Positions 33,601-42,223 of a DNA stretch of 64,000 nucleotides are shown piece after piece. The position numbers were made by a program, and so were the translations under genes. The stretch is taken from assembly GCF_003967355.1 (NCBI RefSeq), contig NZ_BIFH01000013.1, positions 926,651-990,650 on the forward strand, written 5' to 3'. Positions within the stretch are counted from its first letter, which is position 1, and each line of letters opens with the position of its first letter. Below the pieces are notes generated by a model. That model saw nothing but the letters and a program-made list of their open reading frames with translations. It had not been told where the DNA came from and made no database searches. This DNA is from Embleya hyalina. Its GTDB lineage: Bacteria > Actinomycetota > Actinomycetes > Streptomycetales > Streptomycetaceae.

Positions 33601-34320
33601 TCAGTCGGAAACCACCAGCCGGTATCCGACGCCGCGCACGGTCTCGATCACGGGCACACGTACGGCCGTGCCCGACGGCCCGGCCGTACTCGTGTCCGTG
33701 TCGCGACCCTCGCGGCCGATCTTGCGCCTGAGGTAGCCGACGTACACCTCGACCACGTTCGCGGGCCCCTCGTAGTGCGCGTCCCACACGTTCGCCAGGA
33801 TCTCGGTCTTCGACACCGCGTCGCCCGCACGGCGCATCAGGAACTCCAGCAGCGCGAACTCCCTCGGGGTGAGCTGTACTTCCACACCGTCGACGGCGAC
33901 CCGGCGGCGCGCGGGGTCCAGGGTGAGAGCGCCCACCTCCAGTACCGCGGGCCGTACCGGCGCTCCCCGGCGCACCAGCGCGCGCAGGCGCGCCACGAGG
34001 ACCACGAAGCTGAACGGCTTGGTGAGGTAGTCGTCCGCCCCCAGGTCGAACGCGTCCGCCTGGTCGTATTCGCCGTCCTTCGCGGTCAGCATCAACACCG
34101 GAGTCCACACGCCCGCCTCGCGCAGCCGCTCGCACACCCGGTAGCCGCTCAGGCCCGGCAGCATGATGTCGAGCACGATCACGTCGTAGGTGTTCTCGGT
34201 CGCGGCCCACAGGCCGTCCGGGCCGGTATGGACCACCTCGACGTTGAAGCCCGCGTCCACCAGCCCCTGTCGCACGGTCTCCGCCAACCGCACCTCGTCC
34301 TCCACCAGCAGCACCCGCAC
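33601..34320 (-). CDS. OmpR-family response regulator
   Basis: A 239-residue regulator: receiver domain with phospho-acceptor Asp51 (VIVLDIMLPG), acidic pocket EDE at 7-9 and conserved Lys in DYLTKPFSF; winged-helix DNA-binding domain (LTPREFALLEFLMRRAGDAV, VVEVYVGYLRRKI, VRGVGYRL). GTG 34320 follows GGAGGTG. Near the C-terminus an insertion of about 20 residues (TSTAGPSGTAV) precedes the final VRGVGYRL strand. Its partner kinase is encoded divergently at 35332-36894. Confidence 0.93.
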   Translation of the reverse strand: MRVLLVEDEVRLAETVRQGLVDAGFNVEVVHTGPDGLWAATENTYDVIVLDIMLPGLSGYRVCERLREAGVWTPVLMLTAKDGEYDQADAFDLGADDYLTKPFSFVVLVARLRALVRRGAPVRPAVLEVGALTLDPARRRVAVDGVEVQLTPREFALLEFLMRRAGDAVSKTEILANVWDAHYEGPANVVEVYVGYLRRKIGREGRDTDTSTAGPSGTAVRVPVIETVRGVGYRLVVSD

Positions 34321-34622
34321 CCGACACCTCCACCGCCGCGCACCGGCCGCCGAAACCGCCGACCGTGCCGCCAGCACACCATCCCGAACCCAAGAAGACG
34401 CTGAGACACGGCAACGCGAGTGGCCGCTCCTCCGCGCGGGACGCGCCACCGCGTACGACTCGGTCGCCGTCCTCAGCGGATTCTCAGGACCCTCCCGGCA
34501 CGCTCGGGGTGGACAAGGCGGAGCGATGTGCTCCGGGGCGTCCGGACCGGCGCCGGACCGCGGGGAACTCGGCGGGCGCGGTACGGACGCGAGACCACTG
34601 GACGGGAGAGGAGGTGCGTGTC

Positions 34623-34730
34623 GTGTCGTTCGCCGCCGCCGACCCGGCCGTGAAGGTCCCCGACGCGCGCTCGTTGCCGGCATCGCTCGGCGCACCGGGC
34701 ATCGCCGTGGCAACGGAGGCCGGGGCATGA
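34623..34730 (+). CDS. Possible short leader ORF before the PAP2 gene
   Basis: A 35-codon ORF from GTG 34623 with GAGAGGAGG 8-9 bases upstream. It ends in a TGA that overlaps the PAP2 start (ATGA). It encodes VSFAAADPAVKVPDARSLPA and a Gly/Ala-rich tail. A strong ribosome site and coupling support translation, but the peptide has no recognised features. Confidence 0.35.
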   Translation: MSFAAADPAVKVPDARSLPASLGAPGIAVATEAGA

Positions 34731-35335
34731 GCGCCCTCGCGCTCTCGGGCGCGTCCGTCGACGGACCGCTGTACCGGCACGTGACCGACCTCGCCCGCGA
34801 GTCGCCCGTGTTCCTCGATCGGGTGGTGACCGACTGGTCGACGTACGGTCTGGCGCTGTTCGCGATGCTGATGCCGATCGTGTGGTGGACGGCCCGCGGC
34901 CGCGACGCCGCGGTGATGGCCCGCGCGCTGGCCGCGCCCGCGATCGTGGCCCTGGCGTATCTGCTGGACACCGGGCTCAAATCGATGTTCGCGGAACGCC
35001 GCCCGTGCCGGACGATGACCGGAACCTTCACCCTCGAGGCGTGCCCGGGCCCGCACGACTGGTCGTTCCCGAGCAACCACGCCGTCGTGGCTGCCGCCGC
35101 CGCCACGGCGCTGTGGCTGGTGGACCGGCGGATCGGTGCGCTCGCCGCCGTTGCCGCGCTCGCGATGGCGGCCTCACGCGTGTGGGTGGGCGTGCACTAC
35201 CCGCACGACGTGGCCGCCGGCCTGCTGATCGGAGTCCTGGTGGCCTGGCCCCTGAGTCGGGCGGCCGGTCGTGCCGCGCCGTACGTCGACCGGCTCCGGC
35301 ACTCACGATGGCGGGCGTGCGTGGCGACCCGATGA
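34727..35335 (+). CDS. PAP2-family membrane phosphatase
   Basis: A 202-residue protein with about five helices and the three phosphatase motifs: KSMFAERRP (KX6RP), PSNHA (PSGH-type) and SRVWVGVHYPHD (SRX5HX3D). Typical substrates are undecaprenyl pyrophosphate or phosphatidic acid. ATG 34727 overlaps the short leader ORF stop, and the PAP2 stop overlaps the kinase start, so the three are coupled. Association with a two-component system suggests response to cell-envelope stress. Confidence 0.92.
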   Translation: MSALALSGASVDGPLYRHVTDLARESPVFLDRVVTDWSTYGLALFAMLMPIVWWTARGRDAAVMARALAAPAIVALAYLLDTGLKSMFAERRPCRTMTGTFTLEACPGPHDWSFPSNHAVVAAAAATALWLVDRRIGALAAVAALAMAASRVWVGVHYPHDVAAGLLIGVLVAWPLSRAAGRAAPYVDRLRHSRWRACVATR

Positions 35336-36894
35336 AGGACCCGGCCCCCGGCGTCCGGCCGCCCGGGCGCACGTGGCGTCGCCTCCCCGAGCCGGCGACA
35401 CGCGGACCGAGGAAGCGCGAGGCACCCGAGACCGGGCGACGGCTCACTACAGTGACCGACATGTGGGCCCGGCTCGGCGCGTGGTACCGACGGCACGCCG
35501 GGGTGCGCGCGCGGTCCGCGCTGGCGGCCGCGGCGGTCGTCGCGGTCGTGGTCGCCGTCGCCGCGGCCGCGTTCCTGTTCCTCTACCACCGCTCCCTGCT
35601 CGACTCCCTCGACGGCGACGCCCGTCGCCGCGCCGACGCGGTCGCCGCCGAGTTGACCCGTACCGACCCGACACGCCAGGCGTCCGGGGCGATCCCACCG
35701 GAGCGCGGAGACCTGACACCCGTCCAGATCCTCGGCCCGGACGGCGCGGTGGTCGCGTCCTCGCCCTCGGTGCGCGGCCTGCCACCGCTGACACCGCTGC
35801 GCCCGCAACCGGGTCGGACGGAGCGTGAGGACCGCCGCCTCGTTCCCGGCCAGAGCGACACCTACCGCGTCGCCGCGCTGGGCGTGGCACGCGCCGACGG
35901 CACCTACACCGTCCTGGTCGGCGAGTCCCGCGGGGCCGTCGACGACAGCGTCGAGGACGCCGGCGCGCTCCTGCTGCTCGGCTGCCCCTTCCTGATCGCG
36001 GTGGTGGCGGCGGCCACGTACCTGTTCGTCGGACGATCCCTCGCACCTGTGGAGGCCATGCGCCGCAAGGTGTCCGTGGTCACCGCCGACCGGCTCGGCG
36101 AACGTGTGCCGGTCCCCGAGGCCCGCGACGAGGTCGCCCGCCTCGCCGAGACCATGAACGCGATGCTCGACCGCCTGCAGACCCAGGTCGACGCCCGGCG
36201 CCGCTTCGTCGCCGACGCCGGCCACGAACTGCGCAGCCCCGTCACCACGCTCCGCGGCGGCCTCGACGTCCTCGCGGCGCGGTCGCTCGCCGCCCGTGAC
36301 GCCGACCTGGTCGACCTGCTCACCGCCGAGGTCGGCCGCCTCGACCATCTCGTCGACGGGCTGCTGTGGCTGGCCCGCGCCGACGAACACGGCCTGCACG
36401 TGCGCCACACCGACGTCGACCTGGACGACCTCGTCGACGCCGAACGCCGCCGCCTGGCCGCCCGCCACCCCGGACTGCGGATCACCGCCGACCCGAACCC
36501 GACCCGGGTGCACGGCGACGCCGGGCAACTCGCCCGGATCCTGCGCAACCTCGCCGACAACGCCGCGACCCACGCGTCGTCCGCCGTACGCCTGACGGTC
36601 GCGCCGTCGGCCGACGGACACACGGCCGTGCTCGGGGTGGCCGACGACGGCCCCGGGGTCCCCCTCGCCGAACGCGACCACATCTTCGAGCGGTTCGTCC
36701 GCCTCGATCCGAGCCGCGACCGCGACTCCGGCGGCGTGGGACTGGGTCTCGCCATCGTGCGTCAACTCGTGGCCGCCCACCACGGGAGCGTGGTCGTCGA
36801 CGAAGCACCGGGCGGAGGAGCGCTGTTCCGAGTCGTCCTGCCGACGAAGCCGAACCGGCCCCCGAACCCGGCACACGACAACACCGACGGCTGA
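35332..36894 (+). CDS. Two-component sensor histidine kinase
   Basis: About 520 residues from ATG 35332 (ATGA overlap); ATG 35461 is an alternative shorter start. It has two membrane helices (LAAAAVVAVVVAVAAAAFLF and LLLLGCPFLIAVVAAATYLF) flanking an extracytoplasmic sensor of about 110 residues, a HAMP segment, then HisKA with His298 (DAGHELRSPVTTL) and HATPase_c (NLADNAATHA, DDGPGVPLAERDHIFERFVR, GGVGLGLAIVRQL). It should phosphorylate the divergently encoded response regulator. Confidence 0.93.
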   Translation: MKDPAPGVRPPGRTWRRLPEPATRGPRKREAPETGRRLTTVTDMWARLGAWYRRHAGVRARSALAAAAVVAVVVAVAAAAFLFLYHRSLLDSLDGDARRRADAVAAELTRTDPTRQASGAIPPERGDLTPVQILGPDGAVVASSPSVRGLPPLTPLRPQPGRTEREDRRLVPGQSDTYRVAALGVARADGTYTVLVGESRGAVDDSVEDAGALLLLGCPFLIAVVAAATYLFVGRSLAPVEAMRRKVSVVTADRLGERVPVPEARDEVARLAETMNAMLDRLQTQVDARRRFVADAGHELRSPVTTLRGGLDVLAARSLAARDADLVDLLTAEVGRLDHLVDGLLWLARADEHGLHVRHTDVDLDDLVDAERRRLAARHPGLRITADPNPTRVHGDAGQLARILRNLADNAATHASSAVRLTVAPSADGHTAVLGVADDGPGVPLAERDHIFERFVRLDPSRDRDSGGVGLGLAIVRQLVAAHHGSVVVDEAPGGGALFRVVLPTKPNRPPNPAHDNTDG

Positions 36895-37139
36895 CCCCCG
36901 AACGCCCGCCGCCGGCCCCGGACACCCCGGCAAGTCGGCGGGCCGGTTGTGGCGGCGCCACGTCGCTCACCGACCCGTGTCCCGGCGCTGTGCCGCACTC
37001 GCGGTCCGGGGTTTCCAGGCAGCCCCGATCACTGAACCTCGCCGGGCCCACGTCTTGCCCGGCTGTCGGGGAGCGTTCGGCGCCTGGTCGGACCGGCTTG
37101 GCTTCGTGCGGCAGGGAATCCACGCCCGGCCCGGCCCGT

Positions 37140-37700
37140 TCACGACTGCGGACTGATCCCTCGTACCGTCAGGGTGAGCAGCCGGTTCGCCTCGGCGGCG
37201 GGGTTCGGATGATGCTCCGTGGCGAGTGCGAGTCCCGTGACGAGTGTGATCAGGTCGGCGGTGGTCACCTCGGGTGCCACCGCGCCGGCCCGTACGGCAC
37301 GCCGCAGCAGGGGGTCGACCGCTCCGCCGAGCCGCAGCGAGCACGCGTCGGCGTGGTCCGCGTCGTCCCCTCCGTCCTGGAGCAGCGCATCGGCCATGCC
37401 GCGCGCGGAGGTTGCGTACGCGGTGAGCGCGCTCAGCCAGTCCAGCAGTGCCGCCCTGGGATCGTCCGCCTCGGCGAGATCCACGGCACGGGCGCGCAGG
37501 TCGTCGATCCGTTTGCCGAACACGGCCGACAGCAGAGCCCGCCGGCTGGGGAAGTGCCGGCGCACGGTGGCGGATCCGACCCCGGCGGTGCGGGCGATCT
37601 GCTCCAGGGAGGCGTTGGCGCCGTGCGCGGCGACCTCCTTCTCCGCAACGGCGAGGATCAGTGCGTGGTTGCGCCGCGCATCCGCGCGCTGGACCGTCAT
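37140..37700 (-). CDS. TetR-family regulator
   Basis: A 186-residue protein with a TetR N-terminal HTH (HGANASLEQIARTAGVGSAT then VRRHFPSRRALLSAVF) and a C-terminal ligand domain of the SBDP/TetR_C type. ATG 37700. It is transcribed away from the NmrA-like gene, with a perfect palindrome between them, a classic local-repressor arrangement. Confidence 0.93.
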   Translation of the reverse strand: MTVQRADARRNHALILAVAEKEVAAHGANASLEQIARTAGVGSATVRRHFPSRRALLSAVFGKRIDDLRARAVDLAEADDPRAALLDWLSALTAYATSARGMADALLQDGGDDADHADACSLRLGGAVDPLLRRAVRAGAVAPEVTTADLITLVTGLALATEHHPNPAAEANRLLTLTVRGISPQS

Positions 37701-37753
37701 GGCGTCGTCTCCGACCTTGCTAAGTGGCGGGGTCCTCCGTATCGTACTCGGAG

Positions 37754-37778
37754 GTAAACGGCGGGGCCCGCCGTTTAC
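37754..37778. promoter_or_regulatory. Palindromic operator between tetR and nmrA-like genes
   Basis: Perfect 12-bp arms GTAAACGGCGGG and CCCGCCGTTTAC surround one central base (37766). A second inverted pair CCTCCG / CGGAGG lies just upstream (about 37734-37754). Size and position fit a TetR dimer site controlling both divergent genes. Confidence 0.8.
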
Positions 37779-37814
37779 TGTGCCGTCCACCTCCGGGTCG
37801 TCCGAGGAGCAGCA

Positions 37815-38723
37815 ATGACCACAGAGTCCGCCCCCGTTCTGGTCATCGGCGCCACCGGTCGGCAGGGGGGTGCCACCGCTCGGGCGCTGCTCGCGGCGGG
37901 TATCCCCGTCCGGGCGCTGGTCCGTGACCCCGCGACCGCGGCGGCGAAAGCCGTCGCGCAACTCGGCGCCGATCCGGTCACCGGCGACCTGGACGACCGC
38001 GACTCCGTGAGCCGGGCCGCCGTGGGAGCGCGCGCCGTCTTCTCCGTCCAGATGCCCGACATGGACGGCCGAGGGTTCGACGGCGAGGTCGCGCAAGCCG
38101 TCAATCTCATCGCGGGCGCGCGGGCCGCGGGTGTCTCGCAGTTCGTGCACACCTCTGTCTCCGGCGCGGGGCAGCACGTGAGCTGGGTCAAGGACCGGTG
38201 GGCCTGGCTGGAGCCCTACTACACCGCCAAGGCCGGGATCCAGGACCGGGTCCGTGAGGCGGGCTTCACGCACTGGACGCTGATCAAACCGGGCTTCTTC
38301 ATGGAGAACTTCCGCCCCTCCGCGCACATCATGTTCCCCCGCGGCCTCCGGGGCGGTCTGGTGAGCCTGCTGAAGCCCGCGACCCGGCTGTCCCTGATCG
38401 CCGTCGACGACATCGGCACGGCAGCCGCCGCGGCCATCGCCGCGCCGGAGCGATTCGACCGAGTCGAGCTCGAACTGGCGGGCGACTTCCTGGCGATGAC
38501 GGACATCGCCGCGATCCTCTCCCGCGCCCTGGGTACCGAGCTGACCGCGCCCGACATGACCGAAGCGGAGGCGACGGCCGCCGGGATGCCCGACATGGGC
38601 TTCGCGCAGGCCCACATCAACGAACACCCTCAACCGGCCCGCCCCGAGTTCGCACGGGATCTCGGTCTGCCGCTCACCGGCTTCGAGGCATGGGCGCGAA
38701 ACCACCTCGGAAGCACCACGTGA
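37815..38723 (+). CDS. NmrA-family NAD(P)-binding protein
   Basis: A 302-residue atypical SDR with the N-terminal motif VLVIGATGRQGGATARALLA, then PVRALVRDP, and no YxxxK catalytic pair. NmrA/HSCARG-like proteins sense NAD(P) state or reduce small molecules. ATG 37815 follows GAGGAG (37804-37809). Probably repressed by the divergent TetR protein. Confidence 0.92.
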   Translation: MTTESAPVLVIGATGRQGGATARALLAAGIPVRALVRDPATAAAKAVAQLGADPVTGDLDDRDSVSRAAVGARAVFSVQMPDMDGRGFDGEVAQAVNLIAGARAAGVSQFVHTSVSGAGQHVSWVKDRWAWLEPYYTAKAGIQDRVREAGFTHWTLIKPGFFMENFRPSAHIMFPRGLRGGLVSLLKPATRLSLIAVDDIGTAAAAAIAAPERFDRVELELAGDFLAMTDIAAILSRALGTELTAPDMTEAEATAAGMPDMGFAQAHINEHPQPARPEFARDLGLPLTGFEAWARNHLGSTT

Positions 38724-38747
38724 CGTGCACCCCACGGTTGTTCCGTC

Positions 38748-38775
38748 CGCCCCGCCCCGCGGGTCGGGGCGGGCG
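38748..38775 (+). terminator. Stem-loop terminator after nmrA-like gene
   Basis: GCCCCG (38754-38759) pairs with CGGGGC (38765-38770), and the stem extends outward with a bulge through CGCCC / GGGCG. It starts about 25 bp after the stop at 38723. Confidence 0.6.
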
Positions 38776-38991
38776 ACGGTGACGGGTTCGTCGATGGTGC
38801 GAGCCCCGAGGTCGGCCTCGGTACCGCTATTCGACGGCGCTCGACCGCCTTCCGCCGGGTTGCGGTGCGAGCCGACCCGAGTCTCGTAGAGTCGTTCTGC
38901 GGTTGTTCGGACAGTCTGTGTGGTTTTCTGGGAGCGTCATGAAGGGCGCGGCCCGTCCGGCGGGGCGCGGGGACGAAGGCCTGGGGGAGGC

Positions 38992-39408
38992 ATGGATCCG
39001 ATCGTGGTCGCGGCCGGCAGCGCCGTGGTGAGTGCGATGGCAACGGAGGCGTGGGGGCGGGCGAGGTCGGCGGTGACTGGGGCGTGGCGTCGGGTGCGCC
39101 CGGATCAGGCCGATGCCGTGGGCACCGATCTCGCGCGGGTGCGCGACCAGGTGCTGGAGGCGCGGCGCGGCGGTGACGAGGACACCGAGCAGGCCCTGAT
39201 CGGGAACTGGCGGCTGCGACTGCAGGAACTGGTGCGGGAGAACCCGGCGTTCCACGACGAGCTGCGGCGGCTGGTGCAGGACGAGCTGCTCCCGGTGCTG
39301 CCGGCCGGCGAGCGGTCTCGGGTCGGGGCGATCTTCATGAGCGCGAAGGCCGAGGGTCACGGCCGGGTGTACCAGGCCGGGCGGGACCAGCACATCACCG
39401 AGTCATGA
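38992..39408 (+). CDS. QAGRD-motif small protein, partner of the beta-propeller protein
   Basis: A 138-residue soluble, helix-rich protein. ATG 38992 follows GGGGGAGG. It begins MDPIVVAAGSAVVSAMATEA, has an amphipathic middle (WRLRLQELVRENPAFHDELR) and ends GHGRVYQAGRDQHITES, with QAGRDQHI at residues 128-135. The same QAGRD.(H/Y)I motif is near the N-terminus of the next protein. The arrangement (short helical protein, terminal QAGRD) occurs in Streptomyces multi-gene sensor or conflict loci, but I know no established function. The stop overlaps the next ATG. Confidence 0.75.
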   Translation: MDPIVVAAGSAVVSAMATEAWGRARSAVTGAWRRVRPDQADAVGTDLARVRDQVLEARRGGDEDTEQALIGNWRLRLQELVRENPAFHDELRRLVQDELLPVLPAGERSRVGAIFMSAKAEGHGRVYQAGRDQHITES

Positions 39409-40682
39409 CCCCCGAGCCGCACGATCCCTCCGGCGCGCGGATACGCGGCCGGGCGCGCGACGACGGGCAGGTGCACCAGGCCGGGCGGGACATCTACATC
39501 ACGCAGCACCGGGACGGCATCTCACGCGTGCGACCGGTAACGGCCCTGGCCGGCGTCGCCACCGTGGTCGTCGTGGTGTTGATCGTGCTCGCCTCGGTGA
39601 ACCACTGGTGGCCCGACGACGCGAGTCCGAAGCCTTCCTCCGGCGCCGGCCCGGTCTCGCCGGCGATCGGGGTCACGCCCGGATCATCCCCATCCACGGC
39701 AGCCCTGGTACCCACGGCGACGTTACGCCCCTGGCGGTTCGCTACCGGGAGCACGATCTCCTCGTCGCCGACGGCGACGGACGCGGTGGTGTACGCGGGT
39801 ACCGCCGACGGCACGGTGTACGCGTTGGACGCTGCCGCCGGCACCAGGAAATGGACCCACCCGACCGGCAGCACGGTCACTTCGTCGCCGACGGTCGTGG
39901 ACGGGGTGGTGTACGTGGGTGTCGCCGACGGCACGGTGTACGCGCTGGACGCCGCCACCGGTACGAAGAAGTGGACGTACCCGACGGGAAGTTCGGTCAC
40001 CTCCCCTGCGGTCGTGGACGCGGTGGCATACGTAGGTACCGCCGACGGCACGGTGTACGCGTTGGACGCCGTCACCGGCACCAGGAAGTGGACCCACCCG
40101 ACCAGCAGCACGGTCACTTCGTCGCCGACGGTCGCGGACGGGGTGGTGTACGTGGGCGTCGCCGACGGCACGGTGTACGCGCTGGACGCCGCCGGCGGTA
40201 CGAAGAAGTGGATGTACCCGACGGGAAGCGCGGCCTCGTCCCCCGCCGTGGCCGACGCGGTGGCGTACGTGGGCGTCAACGGCGGCACGGTGTACGCCTT
40301 GGACGCCGCCACCGGCTCGAAGAGGTGGGCCTACGCGACTGGCAGCACGGTCACTTCGTCGCCGACGGTGGCGGACGCGGCGGTGTACGTCGGTACTACG
40401 GACGGCACGGTGCACGTTGTCGACGCCACCGAAGGCACCAGAAAGTGGACCTACCCGACCGGCAGCACGGCTACATCGCCCGTGGTGACCGACGCGAAGG
40501 TGTACGTCGGCACCATCGACGGCACGGTGTACGCGCTGGACGCCGCGACGGGCGCCAAACGGTGGACGTACCCGACCGGTAGCGCATCCTCGTCATTCGC
40601 CACGGCGAACGGGATGCTCTACGTCGGCACCCACGATGGGACGCTCTACGCGCTGGACGCCGCCACCGGCATCGGGCCGTGA
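39405..40682 (+). CDS. Membrane-anchored PQQ-type beta-propeller protein
   Basis: A 425-residue protein: cytoplasmic N-terminus with QAGRDIYI near residues 25-33, one membrane helix (about 45-66, VTALAGVATVVVVVLIVLAS), a Pro/Ser-rich stalk, then eight PQQ-like blades of about 39-40 residues built on DGTVYALDAATGTKKW and VYVGTADG. Eight blades with a tryptophan near each start predict an extracellular eight-bladed propeller. PQQ-binding enzyme residues are not evident, so it is probably a scaffold or ligand-binding module, BamB-like in fold. ATG 39405 overlaps the partner gene stop (ATGA). Confidence 0.85.
   Translation: MTPEPHDPSGARIRGRARDDGQVHQAGRDIYITQHRDGISRVRPVTALAGVATVVVVVLIVLASVNHWWPDDASPKPSSGAGPVSPAIGVTPGSSPSTAALVPTATLRPWRFATGSTISSSPTATDAVVYAGTADGTVYALDAAAGTRKWTHPTGSTVTSSPTVVDGVVYVGVADGTVYALDAATGTKKWTYPTGSSVTSPAVVDAVAYVGTADGTVYALDAVTGTRKWTHPTSSTVTSSPTVADGVVYVGVADGTVYALDAAGGTKKWMYPTGSAASSPAVADAVAYVGVNGGTVYALDAATGSKRWAYATGSTVTSSPTVADAAVYVGTTDGTVHVVDATEGTRKWTYPTGSTATSPVVTDAKVYVGTIDGTVYALDAATGAKRWTYPTGSASSSFATANGMLYVGTHDGTLYALDAATGIGP
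39740..40670 (+). repeat. Roughly 117-120-bp tandem repeats coding the propeller blades
   Basis: The motif GACGGCACGGTGTACGC recurs, sometimes with one or two changes, at about 117-120-bp steps through the gene. Near-identity of blades 2 and 4 (and of 1 and 3) indicates recent duplication of a two-blade unit. Confidence 0.85.
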
Positions 40683-40958
40683 CCACAACCGCGATCCGAA
40701 CGGTCGTGCTGCCGGCGGCGATTCATCACCACGCGCATCACACCGCACCAGAGCATTGATCAGGGCACGTCGGTCGCGCTGTACGAGGTTGGTGGAAGCC
40801 AACGCGGGTCGGACTCGCAACAGGCCGAGGTGGCGCGTCGGTGTCGGTGTGGCATCGCGCGTGGGTGGACGGCGGGGCGGACGCATTGCGCTCCGCCGGC
40901 CCGCCGGGTGCTCACCGGCGCGTGTCGGACGAGCGGTTCGGAGTACGGTGTGGCCCCG

Positions 40959-41084
40959 GGTGAAACCATCGCGAGGCGGACCGGTGCGGTGATCGTCTTC
41001 GCGGACGAGACCGCGCTGTCGCTGCCGCCTCCGGTCCGCGCGACGTGGTCACCGCGGGGCCGCACCCCTACGCCTCGGGTGCGG
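40959..41084 (+). pseudogene. Remnant of an IS630-type transposase
   Basis: The plus frame reads AVIVFADETALSLPPPVRAT then WSPRGRTPTPRVR. This is the second catalytic block of IS630-family DDE transposases (FxDE.G....P...RTW...G.TP.V). Only about 42 residues are left, with no start, no DDE context and no visible terminal repeats. It precedes another gene remnant. Confidence 0.6.
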
Positions 41085-41188
41085 ATGGGCACTTCGTGTA
41101 CCAGGAGAAGCCCCCGCGCACATCATCGAGCGCGTCACCCCCCACGGTCCGCGTCCACGCCGTCCCGGCCGGGATGGGCCGTCGCCGC

Positions 41189-41403
41189 GGCGACGTCAAC
41201 CGCGACCCCTCCGACGTGCTCCGGACCACCCTGCCGCCGGACGCCCGCGGCTACCACAGCGGCCGGGCCACCCAGCGCGGCGGCAACGAACTCGACTACA
41301 CGATCGGCAACGTGAACACCGAGGACTGGACGGCCACCGTCCACACCGAACAGGGCGGCGACCACTGGCCGGTCTCGTTCACCCCGGTCCACCGGCGGCC
41401 GAG
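41189..41403 (+). pseudogene. C-terminal remnant of an endonuclease/exonuclease/phosphatase-fold protein
   Basis: GDVNRDPSDVLRTTLPPD, then GGNELDYTIGNVNTEDWTAT and GGDHWPVSFTP, are the last active-site blocks of the EEP superfamily (GDxN, LDY, SDH-type), close to the CdtB-like secreted nucleases of actinomycetes. Immediately upstream the matching WAVA is in another frame (41176-41187), so a 1- or 2-base shift broke the gene at GDVN. The N-terminal two-thirds are missing. The frame stays open into the secreted protein gene at 41687. Confidence 0.65.
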
Positions 41404-41686
41404 CCGCGCACACCCCGGCCGAGGCCAAGATCGCCGAGCTCATCCCGACACCGCGGGACATTCGGTGACCACGCCTCGCCTCCACGACGGGCCATCGAGT
41501 GTCGTGACGGACCGAGCGTTCGAATCGCCCGAACGAGAGCGATACAGACCGCCGGCCGCCGTGCCCGGGACACGGAGGACGAGAGGGCGCTGGTCGGTCG
41601 GGGCTGCCGGCTCCTGCCGCCGGATCGCGGGAGCGCGGGAACCGCAGGAGCCACAGGACAGGAGCCACAGGAGAGGAACCTCCGCG

Positions 41687-42223
41687 ATGTCCTCGACAAC
41701 CCCCGTGCGCCCGGCATGGGCCCGTTGGCGGCGCCGGACCGCGGCCGCCGTCGTGTCGCTGCTCGTGGTGACCGGTCTCGTCGCCGTGACCGCGCCGACC
41801 GCCCACGCGGTCGCCTCGACCACGTGCACCGGCACCAGCCAACTCGGCTACAGCCCGGGGCTGACCCTCACGCCGCAGACCGTCACCGTGTCCGCGAGCG
41901 ACTCCGTTCCGACCTGCACCTCCACCGATCCCACGATCACCGGCGTGATCATGAGCCCGTACTCCTACCCGGTCGCGAACGCCGCCTGCAACAGCGTGCA
42001 GGTGGACCCCGGCAACGTCCTCGTCATCCACTGGAACAACGCACAGACCTCCACCGTCACCGGCCTCACCTACACCACGGCCGTCGTCGCCGGCGTCTCG
42101 GTGAGCACCGGCACGGGAACCGTCGCCGCCGCGGTCGTCACCTGGCTCTACCCGCTCGTGAACCCCCTTCTGAGGCCGTATATGCAAGGTGAAGTGGCTT
42201 CTAAGTACGTATCAGCCAATTGA
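41687..42223 (+). CDS. Secreted hypothetical protein
   Basis: A 178-residue exported protein. ATG 41687 follows GGAGAGGAA. The signal peptide (RRRTAAAVVSLLVVTGLVAV, cleavage near AHA) is followed by a Thr/Ser/Val-rich beta-type domain with cysteines (TTCTGTSQLGYSPGLTLTPQ). The last 35 residues (YPLVNPLLRPYMQGEVASKY) depart in composition and enter AT-rich DNA, so the original C-terminus may be lost. Function unknown. Confidence 0.65.
   Translation: MSSTTPVRPAWARWRRRTAAAVVSLLVVTGLVAVTAPTAHAVASTTCTGTSQLGYSPGLTLTPQTVTVSASDSVPTCTSTDPTITGVIMSPYSYPVANAACNSVQVDPGNVLVIHWNNAQTSTVTGLTYTTAVVAGVSVSTGTGTVAAAVVTWLYPLVNPLLRPYMQGEVASKYVSAN

Noticed and set aside
36904-36943. Terminator between the histidine kinase and tetR genes
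   Set aside because: GCCCGCCG/CGGCGGGC arms are separated by 24 nt in very GC-rich sequence; too weak to list as a feature.
41045-42223. Single 392-residue secreted protein
   Set aside because: The signal peptide and a strong ribosome site are internal at 41687. The upstream half matches an EEP C-terminus that is frameshifted at its own start.
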